Position numbers and translations under genes: made by a program
Part shown: piece by piece, positions 33,217 through 42,789 of the stretch
Position numbering within the stretch: position 1 is the first letter of the stretch
Layout: each line of letters starts with the position of its first letter
Notes under the pieces: model-generated
Seen by the model: only the letters and a program-made list of their open reading frames with translations
The model's database searches: none
What the model was told of the DNA's origin: nothing
Assembly (NCBI GenBank): GCA_013115135.1
Contig: JABANP010000291.1
Coordinates: 1-64,000 of the forward strand
Reading direction: 5' to 3'
From: Perkinsus olseni
Lineage: Eukaryota > Perkinsozoa > Perkinsida > Perkinsidae
Length of the DNA stretch: 64,000 nt

Positions 33217-33437
33217 TGGCCTTATACCACGCGCTCACTTGGATACGCTCTGAGTTACGTCTGCCTACCTACCCGTCAAGACTTGTCTATGTCCTCACCA
33301 ATCACCTCTTGAGCCTCTGGTACCCAACCTACCTGCTCGGCAGGTTACCCTCCTATGCGACAGTGAGATCACCGTCTACCGTCTACGACGTCCCGGTAAG
33401 GATAAGAAGCTACCAGTTGTTGAACGACGTCGACTGA
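33153..33437 (+). pseudogene. RNase H middle fragment
   Basis: Contains GGVFPSSQSKWSIPREELVA, the RNase H Glu block. It is -1 relative to the preceding frame and is followed by another -1 change into 33452, whose first residues (KHIPSELNYADSISR) are the RNase H C-terminus. Confidence 0.65.
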
Positions 33438-33451
33438 AAGAGATAAGAGAG

Positions 33452-35479
33452 ATGTGTCGACAACTTGACGTTATCGTCAAGCACATTCCCTCTGAGTTGA
33501 ACTACGCCGACTCTATATCACGTGCTAAGTTCAACGACAAATCCATCGACGGAGCTCACGTCTGCAAGGCGGTGTCTGTCAGCGAGGTTGTCTTCGACTA
33601 CAGGAAGACAACGTGTGACGAAGCGGCTGAGGACATAGCTAAGACCAACGACGAAGATCCCTGCCAGCTGTTGACCCCTTCTCCTGTGGCTAACGCCACG
33701 AACACATCAACAACAACTACTACTGGTAGGGAGAGCCAGAACGTCACCACTTCTCCCGTGGCTAACGCCACGAACAACACAACTACGACTATCATTGGCG
33801 GGGAGGCGGAGAACGTCACTACTTCTCCCGTGGCTAACGCCACGAACAACTCTCCAACGACTAAGGCTCTGGTGATGACCCTCACCTCTGACGGCATCGA
33901 CTTACCCGACTACAACACCTTCACCACGGAGCAACAAGAAGAACTACGTGAACTTTTACGTTATGCTAAACCGGTGGAGGAAGTTGACCCAGAGCTACTT
34001 CAAGATGGTAACTACGATCGTCGTCTCAGTGCCTGTGTACTACGTGCGCAGAAGCTGGATGACGACCTTACTGACTTCAAGAATCTACTCCTCGAGAAAG
34101 TGACCTACCAGGAGCTGGGTATGAAGGGTGGCAAGTTGAGACGGCTGGCTCGTATCTGCTACGTAGATGAACATGGCATAGTTCGACGTCATCCTAGCCT
34201 AGAACGACTCCGTCACATCGAGGAAGATGACAACGGCGTGATCTACCTAGGCAACAGCAAGTATACGTCAGCCCTTCTTAGGGTTCTCTCAACTATTTAC
34301 CACTACAAGTACTTGCACCTGGGGTCACGTCGAGTATGCCATCTACTACAACGACGCTTCTACTGCAAGAAAATGTCGAGGCTGGTTCGCTCTACCCTAC
34401 GCTCGTGTACGTCCTGCATCAAGGCTCGGGCTACACGCCAACTTAGCTACGTCACCAACCACGTCCAGGACCTGTTGACTACTGGGCTATGGCAGTTGGT
34501 CGGGATAGACGTGGCAGGGCCATACGACAAGGTTACAAAGTTCAACGACAAGAAGACCAACGGCAGTGATCCGTGCTATATACTTCTTGTTCAAGACTAC
34601 GTCAGCGGCTTTACTGCTGCACGACCACTCCATGACGTTAAGGCGAAGACGGTTGCTAACGCCATACACGGAGTGTTCTGTGAGCATGGATCACCTTCGG
34701 TTGTTCTGAGCGACCACGACCGCACCAGCCTGACGTCAAGACAAGTCCGTCGAGTTCTACAACTCCATGGTACCAAGCACTACGTCTTGCCGGGGTACGG
34801 TCAGTACTTGTCATTCTGGGAACGCTCCCACAAGGACATGGCAGACGTCGTCAAGGCTATCAGAGAGTCACGTCATCTTACGGAGCGCTCTCACATTGAG
34901 GACTCATTCATCAACGACTACCTACTGTCGGTCAGAGCCTACAAGACGACCCCCAGGGGCTGGGCCAACGTGAGTCCAGCTGAGCTGCACTACGTCTACA
35001 AAAGCCGACTCCCAGGTGATCAAGAAGGTCTTACTGACGTGGTGGATTGGGAGTCTCTACGGCTCGAGCACACCGACGTTGACACCATCAAGGTTCTGAG
35101 GGATACTATTCCTATGGTAGACGCCATCAAGCAACGTACGGCGGTTACCTTGAACGACTACTTGGACTACTGGCGTCTGAAGCAAGAACGTCTTCTAGAG
35201 CGATACGCTCGAGACCGAGAAGGTGCCTACACTCCCAAGATCTACGACATCGTGTTCACGACGAAGGCCGGCGACTTGAGGGTTGGCGGGCACCTAGAGA
35301 CGTCATGGTCTGGGCCATCAACTGTGACAAAGCTACGTGGTTCGGCGATAGTGGAGGTAACTCCTGGTATCATACTACCAGGTGTTGGAAACGTCACCAA
35401 CAATGACGAGGAGACTGAGGTCTACGTACCCGTGGGGTATGGAGAGCCTGAGACTTACCCCTTAGCGGCTAAGGCTTAG
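33452..35479 (+). CDS. Retroelement integrase (D,D35E), long open frame
   Basis: Starts with the RNase H tail, then a linker with a three-fold in-frame repeat (33678-33860). The HHCC zinc site (HYKYLHLGS ... CTSC) is followed by the catalytic core: Asp353 in GIDVAGP, Asp421 in LSDHDRTS and Glu457 in FWERSHK, with exactly 35 residues between the last two. All catalytic residues are present. The C-terminal ~150 residues fit the DNA-binding tail. This is the only long undamaged frame of the element. Confidence 0.8.
   Translation: MCRQLDVIVKHIPSELNYADSISRAKFNDKSIDGAHVCKAVSVSEVVFDYRKTTCDEAAEDIAKTNDEDPCQLLTPSPVANATNTSTTTTTGRESQNVTTSPVANATNNTTTTIIGGEAENVTTSPVANATNNSPTTKALVMTLTSDGIDLPDYNTFTTEQQEELRELLRYAKPVEEVDPELLQDGNYDRRLSACVLRAQKLDDDLTDFKNLLLEKVTYQELGMKGGKLRRLARICYVDEHGIVRRHPSLERLRHIEEDDNGVIYLGNSKYTSALLRVLSTIYHYKYLHLGSRRVCHLLQRRFYCKKMSRLVRSTLRSCTSCIKARATRQLSYVTNHVQDLLTTGLWQLVGIDVAGPYDKVTKFNDKKTNGSDPCYILLVQDYVSGFTAARPLHDVKAKTVANAIHGVFCEHGSPSVVLSDHDRTSLTSRQVRRVLQLHGTKHYVLPGYGQYLSFWERSHKDMADVVKAIRESRHLTERSHIEDSFINDYLLSVRAYKTTPRGWANVSPAELHYVYKSRLPGDQEGLTDVVDWESLRLEHTDVDTIKVLRDTIPMVDAIKQRTAVTLNDYLDYWRLKQERLLERYARDREGAYTPKIYDIVFTTKAGDLRVGGHLETSWSGPSTVTKLRGSAIVEVTPGIILPGVGNVTNNDEETEVYVPVGYGEPETYPLAAKA
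33678..33860 (+). repeat. Three-copy in-frame repeat in the integrase linker
   Basis: A ~73-75-nt unit occurs three times, each containing GTGGCTAACGCCACGAAC (itself a small hairpin, GTGGC/GCCAC) and encoding SPVANATN followed by a Thr-rich stretch. Confidence 0.8.
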
Positions 35480-35637
35480 CCAACGTCCACTACGCCACTG
35501 GACTACACGACGTCATCCACAACTACTACGCCAAAGGCACAAGGGTATTCGTCGACTCCGATGGCTCTATCAGGAGTATTCCTGTCGACTCTGACAACGA
35601 CCTCGACCTCATACGTCGTCAACGGTATACTACTGCC

Positions 35638-36498
35638 ATGGAGAAGGCGGACTGGCCTCCACCTAGGTCCGAAGGGGAAGAAGGAGACGTTCTGGACGAC
35701 GACTCCGCCACCAACAACAACGACGACAACCAGCAGGACGACTACGGTGGTTCCCAACGCGGATCTATGATTCCTCAGGACGCGTCCGTCGTGGACGATG
35801 GTCGCAATTCCAGACGACTAATTGAGTATTCCACTGGCAAAGGCGACATCGGTCCTATGGTTGGAAATGGGTCGACCTCAACACCATTGAGAAACGTTGG
35901 TAACCATCATGCTAACGACACAGTCGACTCTACCGCCGTTGATGTTGAGGGCATCTGTGAAGACGAGGAGGCATCACCTGAGGAGGAAGAAGATGATCAT
36001 CATCAAGACGTCTTCATGACTCCCCCTAGCACGACGACTGGCGGCGATGCTGTCGAGACTTCAATGCCAAGGAGGAGGTCAACGACGAGTCAAACAACGA
36101 CAAGAAGGAGTGGAAGAAGACCCTCCGTGATCGACAATACTACACCACTAGACACCTTGAGGGTTACGTTGGGGTCCAACGTCCGTCATACCTTCGGCAA
36201 GTTCGTGAAGACGACTCCAATGGTAGGGTCCTTGGTTGTGACGGTTGACGACTCGTACACCGGTCTTGCTCGAGTGGTCGACGACGATGGCAACGGCAAC
36301 GTCAAGGTTCAACCCATGAACGTTGAGAAGGAGGGCCCCCTCATCAAGACGGTTGACAACAACGACAAGGACTGCTTCAACACGGCTATTGAGAACGTCA
36401 TCTACGTCAGACCATCAAGCAGATCACTCACGAGCGCTAGAGGAAGAGAGTTGGTGGAGTTGCTCGACTACGTGAATGGTCACCTACCCCCCAACTAG
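35638..36498 (+). CDS. Acidic post-pol ORF of unknown function
   Basis: A 286-codon frame immediately after integrase with the same ACGT-rich composition, so probably part of the element. It is rich in Asp, Glu and Thr up to residue ~140 and more ordered afterwards (a VRHTFGKFVKTTPMVGSLVV segment). No signal peptide, membrane segment or known domain. Confidence 0.5.
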   Translation: MEKADWPPPRSEGEEGDVLDDDSATNNNDDNQQDDYGGSQRGSMIPQDASVVDDGRNSRRLIEYSTGKGDIGPMVGNGSTSTPLRNVGNHHANDTVDSTAVDVEGICEDEEASPEEEEDDHHQDVFMTPPSTTTGGDAVETSMPRRRSTTSQTTTRRSGRRPSVIDNTTPLDTLRVTLGSNVRHTFGKFVKTTPMVGSLVVTVDDSYTGLARVVDDDGNGNVKVQPMNVEKEGPLIKTVDNNDKDCFNTAIENVIYVRPSSRSLTSARGRELVELLDYVNGHLPPN

Positions 36499-36691
36499 TC
36501 ATGGTTGGGCTACGTAGCGGTAGGAGTAGTTTAGCTAAGTAGCGCCATTCGCACGTCTTGCACTCTTGACGACTCTTGCTCTTCCTCAATTTTAGCTTAA
36601 GCACGGGCTTAGCGTGTTGTTCCTCGGCCTCACGACTTCCGTGACGTGCTATTAGACGTAGAAGTAGATCGGTAAACGCCGTTTAGTTATC

Positions 36692-38068
36692 TTGTGGCTT
36701 GTCCTTGTATATTTGCGCCTACGTTGGATTTATTGTAGCGTGTTGGACGTCAGCGATTACAACGTTAATATACGTAGTTTGGGTCCTGCTCACGTTCCTC
36801 CACGTGCCACCAGCACTAGGGTTACTACGCCGACTATTTGGACGTCTGGTCTGCTTACGTTCAACACCGTACCGAAGATCGACCCAACGTACTTGACTCC
36901 CTTCGAGGTTACGTTATGTGGCTTGACGTTGGCTCTGCCTCTACTGGTAGACTGCGGCACGTGGTTCCGTATGGATCCACGTCTACGTCTATTTGTACGT
37001 TCGGGCAGGAGCTACTTTGACGTTCAGGATAACGCCACTATCACGTCGCAGATGGTCGACGACGAACACTTGACGGAGGAGTACGTTATCTCTACGTTGG
37101 GAGAGCTTTTACGTTGGGCGGTCGTCGAAGGGTTTTTGTCGGCACTACGTTGCTGGGACGTCTCTACCACCTACTACGTGCTCGGGGTGCCTACACTACC
37201 TAACGACGCTAACCTGAACGCCCGTACGTGTCAACGTATTCCGATGAGCGTTCACTACGCGTACTTACGTTTACTCGGTCAGACCGAGTTATCAACGCCT
37301 CACTCTGGGAGGAAGAATAGCTCCACAGCTGTGCTTCTCGGTGTAGCGGCCTGCCTACGGCCGGGGGAACTCGCAGACCTGAGAGAAGAGGACATAAAAT
37401 ATGATCCGAAAACGAGAGCTCTCTACGTGAACGTGCGCGAGGGAAAGACCGACGTCGAGAAGCAGGGAGAGATAGTCGTGGTCGGCTGTTGCTGTGGTCC
37501 ACAACAGCCAGAGAGTTCTCACCTTTGCCCGGTGCATCGCACCTTGCGACTCCTTCAGGAAGGCGTCGGTATGAGAGATCATACGAACACACGGTCTATT
37601 TTCGGTTGCTCGAGGGGAGAGCTGGACGCGGACATAAAGAACATACTGAGAGTGGTTACAGGGTCATCGGCGAGAGCGACTTCACACGCCCTACGACGCT
37701 CTGGTGTGCAGCTCCTAGCAGAGCAGGGCGTATCGGCTCAAGAGATAGCTGACCACGGCAGGTGGCGGTCGACCTCGACTGTATTGAATACATACCTTCG
37801 ACAGTCTTCATCCTACGAGCAGAAAGCCCAAACATATCCGGCCAAAATGCTCGGCTTGGTACAACGGGACCTAACCCGCGCAACTAGCGCTACAGACCCT
37901 AAGCCGCAGCCGCCGTACACGCGCGCCGCAATGCGCGCTCGCCCCAAGAGGAACCCCCAATCTGGCGCGGGCGCCAACCCCAAGCAGTATCGGCGGCCCC
38001 GGAGGCCTCTGGTACTACAAACAAGTGAAGAGGTGGCACTGTGGGGCGAAGCCAACATTCCAGAGTAA
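36692..38068 (+). CDS. Tyrosine recombinase (Crypton/DIRS-like), 458 codons
   Basis: Tyrosine recombinases cut and rejoin DNA through a covalent Tyr intermediate. The C-terminal half has all catalytic positions: Arg in CLRPGELADL, a Lys in REGKTDVEK, His-x-x-Arg in SHALRRSG, HGRW, and the Tyr nucleophile in NTYLR. The tail is basic and Pro-rich. The first ~200 codons share the ACGT enrichment of the retroelement just upstream (about 19 ACGT in 36841-37320), which falls sharply after about 37300. So it is either a third enzyme of that element or a neighbour joined by recombination. It begins 194 bp after the preceding ORF on the same strand. Confidence 0.75.
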   Translation: MWLVLVYLRLRWIYCSVLDVSDYNVNIRSLGPAHVPPRATSTRVTTPTIWTSGLLTFNTVPKIDPTYLTPFEVTLCGLTLALPLLVDCGTWFRMDPRLRLFVRSGRSYFDVQDNATITSQMVDDEHLTEEYVISTLGELLRWAVVEGFLSALRCWDVSTTYYVLGVPTLPNDANLNARTCQRIPMSVHYAYLRLLGQTELSTPHSGRKNSSTAVLLGVAACLRPGELADLREEDIKYDPKTRALYVNVREGKTDVEKQGEIVVVGCCCGPQQPESSHLCPVHRTLRLLQEGVGMRDHTNTRSIFGCSRGELDADIKNILRVVTGSSARATSHALRRSGVQLLAEQGVSAQEIADHGRWRSTSTVLNTYLRQSSSYEQKAQTYPAKMLGLVQRDLTRATSATDPKPQPPYTRAAMRARPKRNPQSGAGANPKQYRRPRRPLVLQTSEEVALWGEANIPE

Positions 38069-39050
38069 GTACACAGTGCCCCCCAGCGAGGACCCCACAC
38101 ATATTGGGCCGTCCGATGACGTCTTGTGGCTTACTCACAATTACGAGTGTGACTCAGGTTCCCGTTGTGATAAGCACCGGGTGGATCGTATTTCGCCTGA
38201 TACCTCCCAACCGCCTGTACGGTCGAGCTTAGATGATCGGGTCACGTCACTGTCACCGTGTTTCCCGCCATAACATTCTTGTGCTGCGTAACGCAGCGTG
38301 GTCACAACGGTTGTGACCACAGTTGGGAAAGTACGAAACCCGCAAGACTTGTTAGTCCAGGGCTGAGTGCTGGCCGTCTCCAAGCCCGTGGCGTGTTCGG
38401 TTTCGCCTTTGTCACCCTTGATTCGCATTGTGAGTAACGAATGCTTGCCTAGGCGGCCTGGGTTGGGCCGCAACGGTCAGGTCCTGATCATCAGGACCTG
38501 ACGAGCTGGGACGAAACCGTGGCGCTGATCTGACTCGCGACAGCCTCCGGGCATACTGGACGGGCTCGCACGACGTCGCCGGGGTGAATAAGCCATATCA
38601 TGGCAAGACAGTGCGCATCGGGCTCCGATCCGGCCCTATGGTCCCACTACACACGCGAGTGCGGGAATACGGGCGATGTCAACGCAACAGTGACCCCCAA
38701 ACGGCTGCGTGCTGCAGCAGTTGAGCTGCTCAACTTGAGCAATAATGGCCGACCTTCACTATGGGGCAGCTAGAGGTGTCAGTATCGCGACGATGCTAGC
38801 TCCTTAGTGAATTCTAGCAACCTGCAATGCCGGCGAGGCCACGGGCCTCAGGCTAGCGGCATTCGCGCGCCAAGAGTGCGCCTGGCTGCAGGATGCTGGT
38901 TGTAAGTCGGCCCAGCTTAGCTTGCGAGGGGCTTTTACTGCTGCGGTGACATTGGAAACACTGCAACCTGGACGGGTGCCATCCAGAACAATGGATGTGC
39001 TCGCCGAGCAATGCTCGGGTTTCAGGTTTGGTGTTTTCCTTCCCGCACTC
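38069..39050. other. No gene recognised
   Basis: GC-neutral sequence with short frames only. A GGTCAGGTCCTGATCATCAGGACCTGAC palindromic block lies near 38475-38505. Nothing else stands out. Confidence 0.4.
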
Positions 39051-39054
39051 CCGT

Positions 39055-39320
39055 ATTCTTTGGGATTTTACTTAGGAGTCCTTCCTTAAGGAAGGGGCTC
39101 CTCCTTGTAACTTAGGAGGCTTAGGAGCGTAAGGTCCTAAGCATCCTTCCTTAAAGTAAGGACCTCGAGGTCCTTGCGTGAGGTCCTTAAGGAAGGAGGC
39201 TGAGGAGTTGCTCCTTATAACATTTAGGAGCCGCTCCTTAAGGACCTTATACAAGGAGCGTAAGGATCGTAAGGTTGCTCCGACCCGGCTTACCCCCGGC
39301 TTACGGGCTCCTTGAGGGAG
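39055..39320. repeat. Cluster of CCTTAAGG-type palindromic repeats
   Basis: AGGTCCTTAAGGA, CTCCTTAAGGA, CTTCCTTAAGGAAGG and similar units recur more than ten times in ~260 bp in both orientations, as a self-complementary degenerate repeat field. Confidence 0.7.
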
Positions 39321-39335
39321 GAAAATTAGAATTGG

Positions 39336-39410
39336 CATCCCCGGGAGTCGATCCGGCGCCCTCTCGACCGCAAGTGCGACACAATAACCACGCCGCCAAA
39401 CATCGAGAAA
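39336..39410 (-). tRNA. tRNA-like sequence
   Basis: On the minus strand GGCGTGGTTATTGTG and CCGGATCGACTCCCGG sit at D-arm and T-arm positions; the T-stem pairs well. The remaining stems are poor, so it is likely tRNA-derived. It directly follows the CCTTAAGG repeat field. Confidence 0.35.
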
Positions 39411-39582
39411 CCCTCGGTGTAACCGAATTCAGGTGACCGGGGGTTCATGGCCGATGCCATCCGCCCGATGGCATTCTCCGTCAAGTACTCGTTCCCCTCC
39501 CCAGAGTCATTAGCCCCCCACATTCTCTGTTCAGTACTGCTGCACTTCGAGGTTTATACGCTACTCTGTGTGTAGCCTTTCA

Positions 39583-39662
39583 ATGAAACTCTGCCAGGAA
39601 TTGAACCTGGATTGCTCGACTGATAGTCAAGCGCTCTGCAAATTGCGCTGGCTCTCCTGGCG
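39583..39662 (-). tRNA. tRNA-like sequence, anticodon loop CTATCAG
   Basis: On the minus strand the T-arm CCAGGTTCAATTCCTGG is perfect, and the anticodon arm pairs as GCTTGA/TCGAGC around a 7-nt loop CTATCAG, which would give anticodon AUC (Asp box). The acceptor stem is not convincing. Probably a tRNA pseudogene. Confidence 0.4.
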
Positions 39663-39939
39663 GGTGCCGTATGAAGCGTTAGTAACAAATGCCGCTCCCG
39701 AAGTGTCTTGCTCCCGACTCACGCTATTGGAGTCTAACGAGTTTTTTGTGGTGTTCGACCGTCACGGCAGAAGCCAACTTAACATTTCGGAAGCTCAGCC
39801 ACCGGGCTTTAGCTTGAGGGACATTCGTATGATTTTCCAAGGGCGTGCGGACTGCTTATAGAACATCCCATAAATGCGCTAATTCCAGAATAGATGATCT
39901 CAATTCCCGCATCGCTCCGCTCATTTTCGGCGAGGAACG

Positions 39940-41700
39940 GCTCCTCGGGCTCCTTGGGGAGTACCTTAAAGGAAGGTACTCAACGGTAACAACTGAACTT
40001 CAGTTGTTAGACGGGCTGGTCACTGAGAGTATTTCTTGTCGAGCTGAGTAAGGTAAGAGTTATGGTGACGGAGTCGATACCGATGAAATCAGAAACGACT
40101 GCCCCTAGACATACTCGAATTATTGAACAGTACGGAATATCTTCGGAATCATTCAATCATCACCCTATCCTCGAAGACTCTCTAGACTCCTAGCGCTCTG
40201 ACATAGGTCTCTGTATCCTTACACCGTGTCCTGGAGGTGATAGCATCACGGCAATACGAACGATGTCTGCAAGTCCTAAGTTGGTACTCGACGAGATCCC
40301 TAGTCGAGCTGCTCGGAACTGCTTCGACTCGAGCATGCATGCCCTGAGGGCGTGCCCTCGACGTGGCCCCCGTCCGAAGGCAATTGCTCGAGCGTGAAGT
40401 GACCAGCCGTTCCGACGGAGCGCATCAAGTGCGAGCGGGTAGGTCGCTCTTGAAACGTCAAGGTGCCATTCGGTACTGATTCTTCTCTAAGTAATCCCTT
40501 GGACACTACAGAAGTGATGACTGTGTCGTCAATGCCTGTGTGTGTGAGTTTAAAGTCCAACGCCTACAGTATGGCCAAACTCAGACCCTTGTTTCCGGGC
40601 CACGAGTTTGTACAGAAAAATACAAAGACGTTAGTAGACATTTTGGGGGTCGATAACACACAGCGACTACAAAACCGTCCGGAAGTGGGAGCAGTTCACG
40701 TGGTTTGGAGGTCGGAGGGGCACATGCTAGGATCCATGTATGTTGCAGGGGAAGGAAGAATGAAGGGAGTAGACTAACACGACACTCGCCGGGGACTTCT
40801 GAAAAAAATATTGAAGGGAAGAACGAGTCGGGCAGAGTCGGGTGACAACTATGACAGATGGAAAAAGGTAGTAGACCCGATCCCTGTTGCGTGCCTCAGT
40901 TGACTCTAACACGAAAGTGAAGGGAGGCGCCAAGAAAGCCTTGAGTATGCGTGCGACTGTGTAGGTAGCATAGCCAACGGCAAAGCAGCGCAACTGTAGA
41001 GACAACACTGAGGATACCATTCTCAGCCCTCAGCATCATTATACATAAGAAACATCAAAGAAGCAATACTTGATAGCTCAATCACTCATGAGCAAATAAA
41101 GGCTCCGTATGACGTACCCTGCATCAGCAGCAGCAGCAGCATCAGAGCCATGACGGCTCGAGTTACTCTAGTGACGGAATTACTTTATCATAAGTGTCGA
41201 CCTCCCCGCCAGACCTGGGAATGGTCAGGACACTATAATCTGGCTTGATGCGCATGCCAGTGAGGAAGCTTCTATCATAGATGCCATGAGAATCACGGAT
41301 GAGAGCTAGACAACCGTTGTTGAGAGTAATCTTAATCAACCTTCCATCCTGGTTCGCAGTGTAACCACAAGCATAAGATGGCTCGGGCAGGCTTTGGGGT
41401 GATGCGCGGTGGAAGGTAGCAGTGCCACCCAAGGTCTTGTCAAATAATGCGCCTACAACCGGAGTATTACCTTCCTTGTAGTAGGCTTCGGTGAATGGGT
41501 AGAGTCTCCTTCGAGTAGTATTATAGAGGTCCTTCTCCCCAGTATCGACACTATCGGTAGCAACACCACCCACGAGGGTGATGATGAGGAGCAGCGGCAC
41601 TGCAAGGCGAATGAACACCATTTTAGACCAACTCGCAGTGTCGAGTCGAAGATCTCGTCAGCAGATTTGCCAAGCCGACAACTTCTCATCATCACCCGGT
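39940..41700. repeat. Segmental duplication, copy A
   Basis: Matches 42790-45720 in order, diverged and with indels: GAGTATTTCTTGTCGAGC near 40030 and 42835, TATCCTTACACCGTGT near 40215 and 43035, GGGTCGATAACA near 40645 and 43570, GTAGACTAAC near 40768 and 44177, and the secreted-protein gene at the end of each copy. Confidence 0.8.
41163..41621 (-). CDS. Small secreted protein, paralog 1
   Basis: A 152-residue single-exon protein with a clear signal peptide: MVFIRLAVPLLLIITLVGGVA, then a small-residue cleavage region near residue 22. The mature part has two conserved cysteines (CGY, NGC) that could pair, and blocks SPQSLPEPSYACGY and KITLNNGC. It is about 65% similar by eye to the paralog at 44405-45658. 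No known domain; probably a lineage-specific extracellular protein. The frame is intact, unlike its paralog, so it may be the functional copy. Confidence 0.65.
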   Translation of the reverse strand: MVFIRLAVPLLLIITLVGGVATDSVDTGEKDLYNTTRRRLYPFTEAYYKEGNTPVVGALFDKTLGGTATFHRASPQSLPEPSYACGYTANQDGRLIKITLNNGCLALIRDSHGIYDRSFLTGMRIKPDYSVLTIPRSGGEVDTYDKVIPSLE

Positions 41701-42789
41701 TTCACTGTCTCGAACAATCCACCGCATTCCCCAGCTCAACAACCCCGACGGCCGAAGCTGATTGACGGAGAAGTTGGAGGGTCCTCGAGTGGTGGCTGGT
41801 ACTCGCTACCGATCCGAGGTGAATATGTGATACGCCAGCAGGCCTTACTTTAGTGGCCTCCGAAGCTCGGGCCTGGCGCGTGGCTCCGGTTGCCCGATGC
41901 GCCTTGTCTCCCATGCTCATACGCCTCCGACAATCGGCAGGGCCCACCGGGTGTACGGTACACCGTGTACCCCAGGCGGGTGAAAGATGTCGCTGTTGAG
42001 TACCGAATTGAATTTGCTGAATTCGGGAATTCGGCAAATTCCCCTCTCGACAGGCTCGCCTGCGCCTCAGCCAAGGCTGACATGACGACGCTGTTTCCGA
42101 GTTGCGGACACCTCGAGACCATGATAGACTAATTAGACCATGACAGGTCCTCCATGATAGACCTGCGGCCAGGATTCCTGGCCCAGGAACTAAAGAATAT
42201 CCTGCTAACGTTCCATTGTTGACATACGATGAATACGTCATCAAATAACGCTTATCTGCACTCGAGACTCGAGTAACGAAACAGTAGTGTTGAGATATCC
42301 CATTGCAGTTATGGCCGGCCTATCTCAATAAACGCTGTCGGATCAAGTGAATTCGGCTTCGTTAGACTCTTGCCGATGTGCTCTTTTAGGGACTCTCTGC
42401 AACGTTGACATGCAGTGCGATCAGGCGGTGTTCTCATTCTGCTGCCAGCGGCAGCCTGTCGCTGATATCAGCACGGCTAACAATTCGGGAGACTCTTGAA
42501 TGCTTTGTGATGAGGAAGTTTAAAACGGATTCGTAGTGAATACTGCATGTCAGGTACAGAGAAGTGATGGTCGTGGTTGGTAGTGAGGCTCATGGCCCTT
42601 CAGCAGAGCTCCTCGAGAACTGTACGAGAGTGATTTTACCAATGTCAATGGTGAGGAGTGATGCCGAGGATCGCGACTGTGGCCCCTCAGGCCGCTGACT
42701 CCCTGAATGCTTCCATAGCTGGCGGTGTGCTGCTGTATGACATCGCTCTACGGCTCCAGGAGGAAGAAGGCCTCGGCCAATAGCATGTT
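41701..42789. other. No gene recognised, between duplication copies
   Basis: Short frames only. Contains inverted short motifs (GGTGTACGGTACACCGTGTACC near 41950) and a GAATTC-rich palindromic patch near 42010-42040. Confidence 0.35.

Larger units (their letters stand above)
27081..36498 (+). mobile_element. Decayed BEL/Pao-like retroelement, ACGT-rich
   Basis: Gene order is gag (three CCHC knuckles), aspartic protease, reverse transcriptase, RNase H, D,D35E integrase, then an extra acidic ORF. The palm/connection region has the LYDPLG motif typical of BEL/Pao (A17/Pao region). I found no matching LTRs at either end, so borders are set by the ACGT-rich composition. The region 27081-28148 before gag is ACGT-rich and non-coding and may be leader or LTR remnant. 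Coding frames are broken by one inserted element, at least three frame changes beyond a usual overlap, and one in-frame TAG. Confidence 0.7.

Noticed and set aside
33598..33897. Minus-strand 99-codon ORF
   Set aside because: Shadow of the three-fold repeat in the integrase linker.
39583..39662. Functional tRNA-Asp gene
   Set aside because: T arm and anticodon arm fold well but no acceptor stem can be formed; kept only as tRNA-like.
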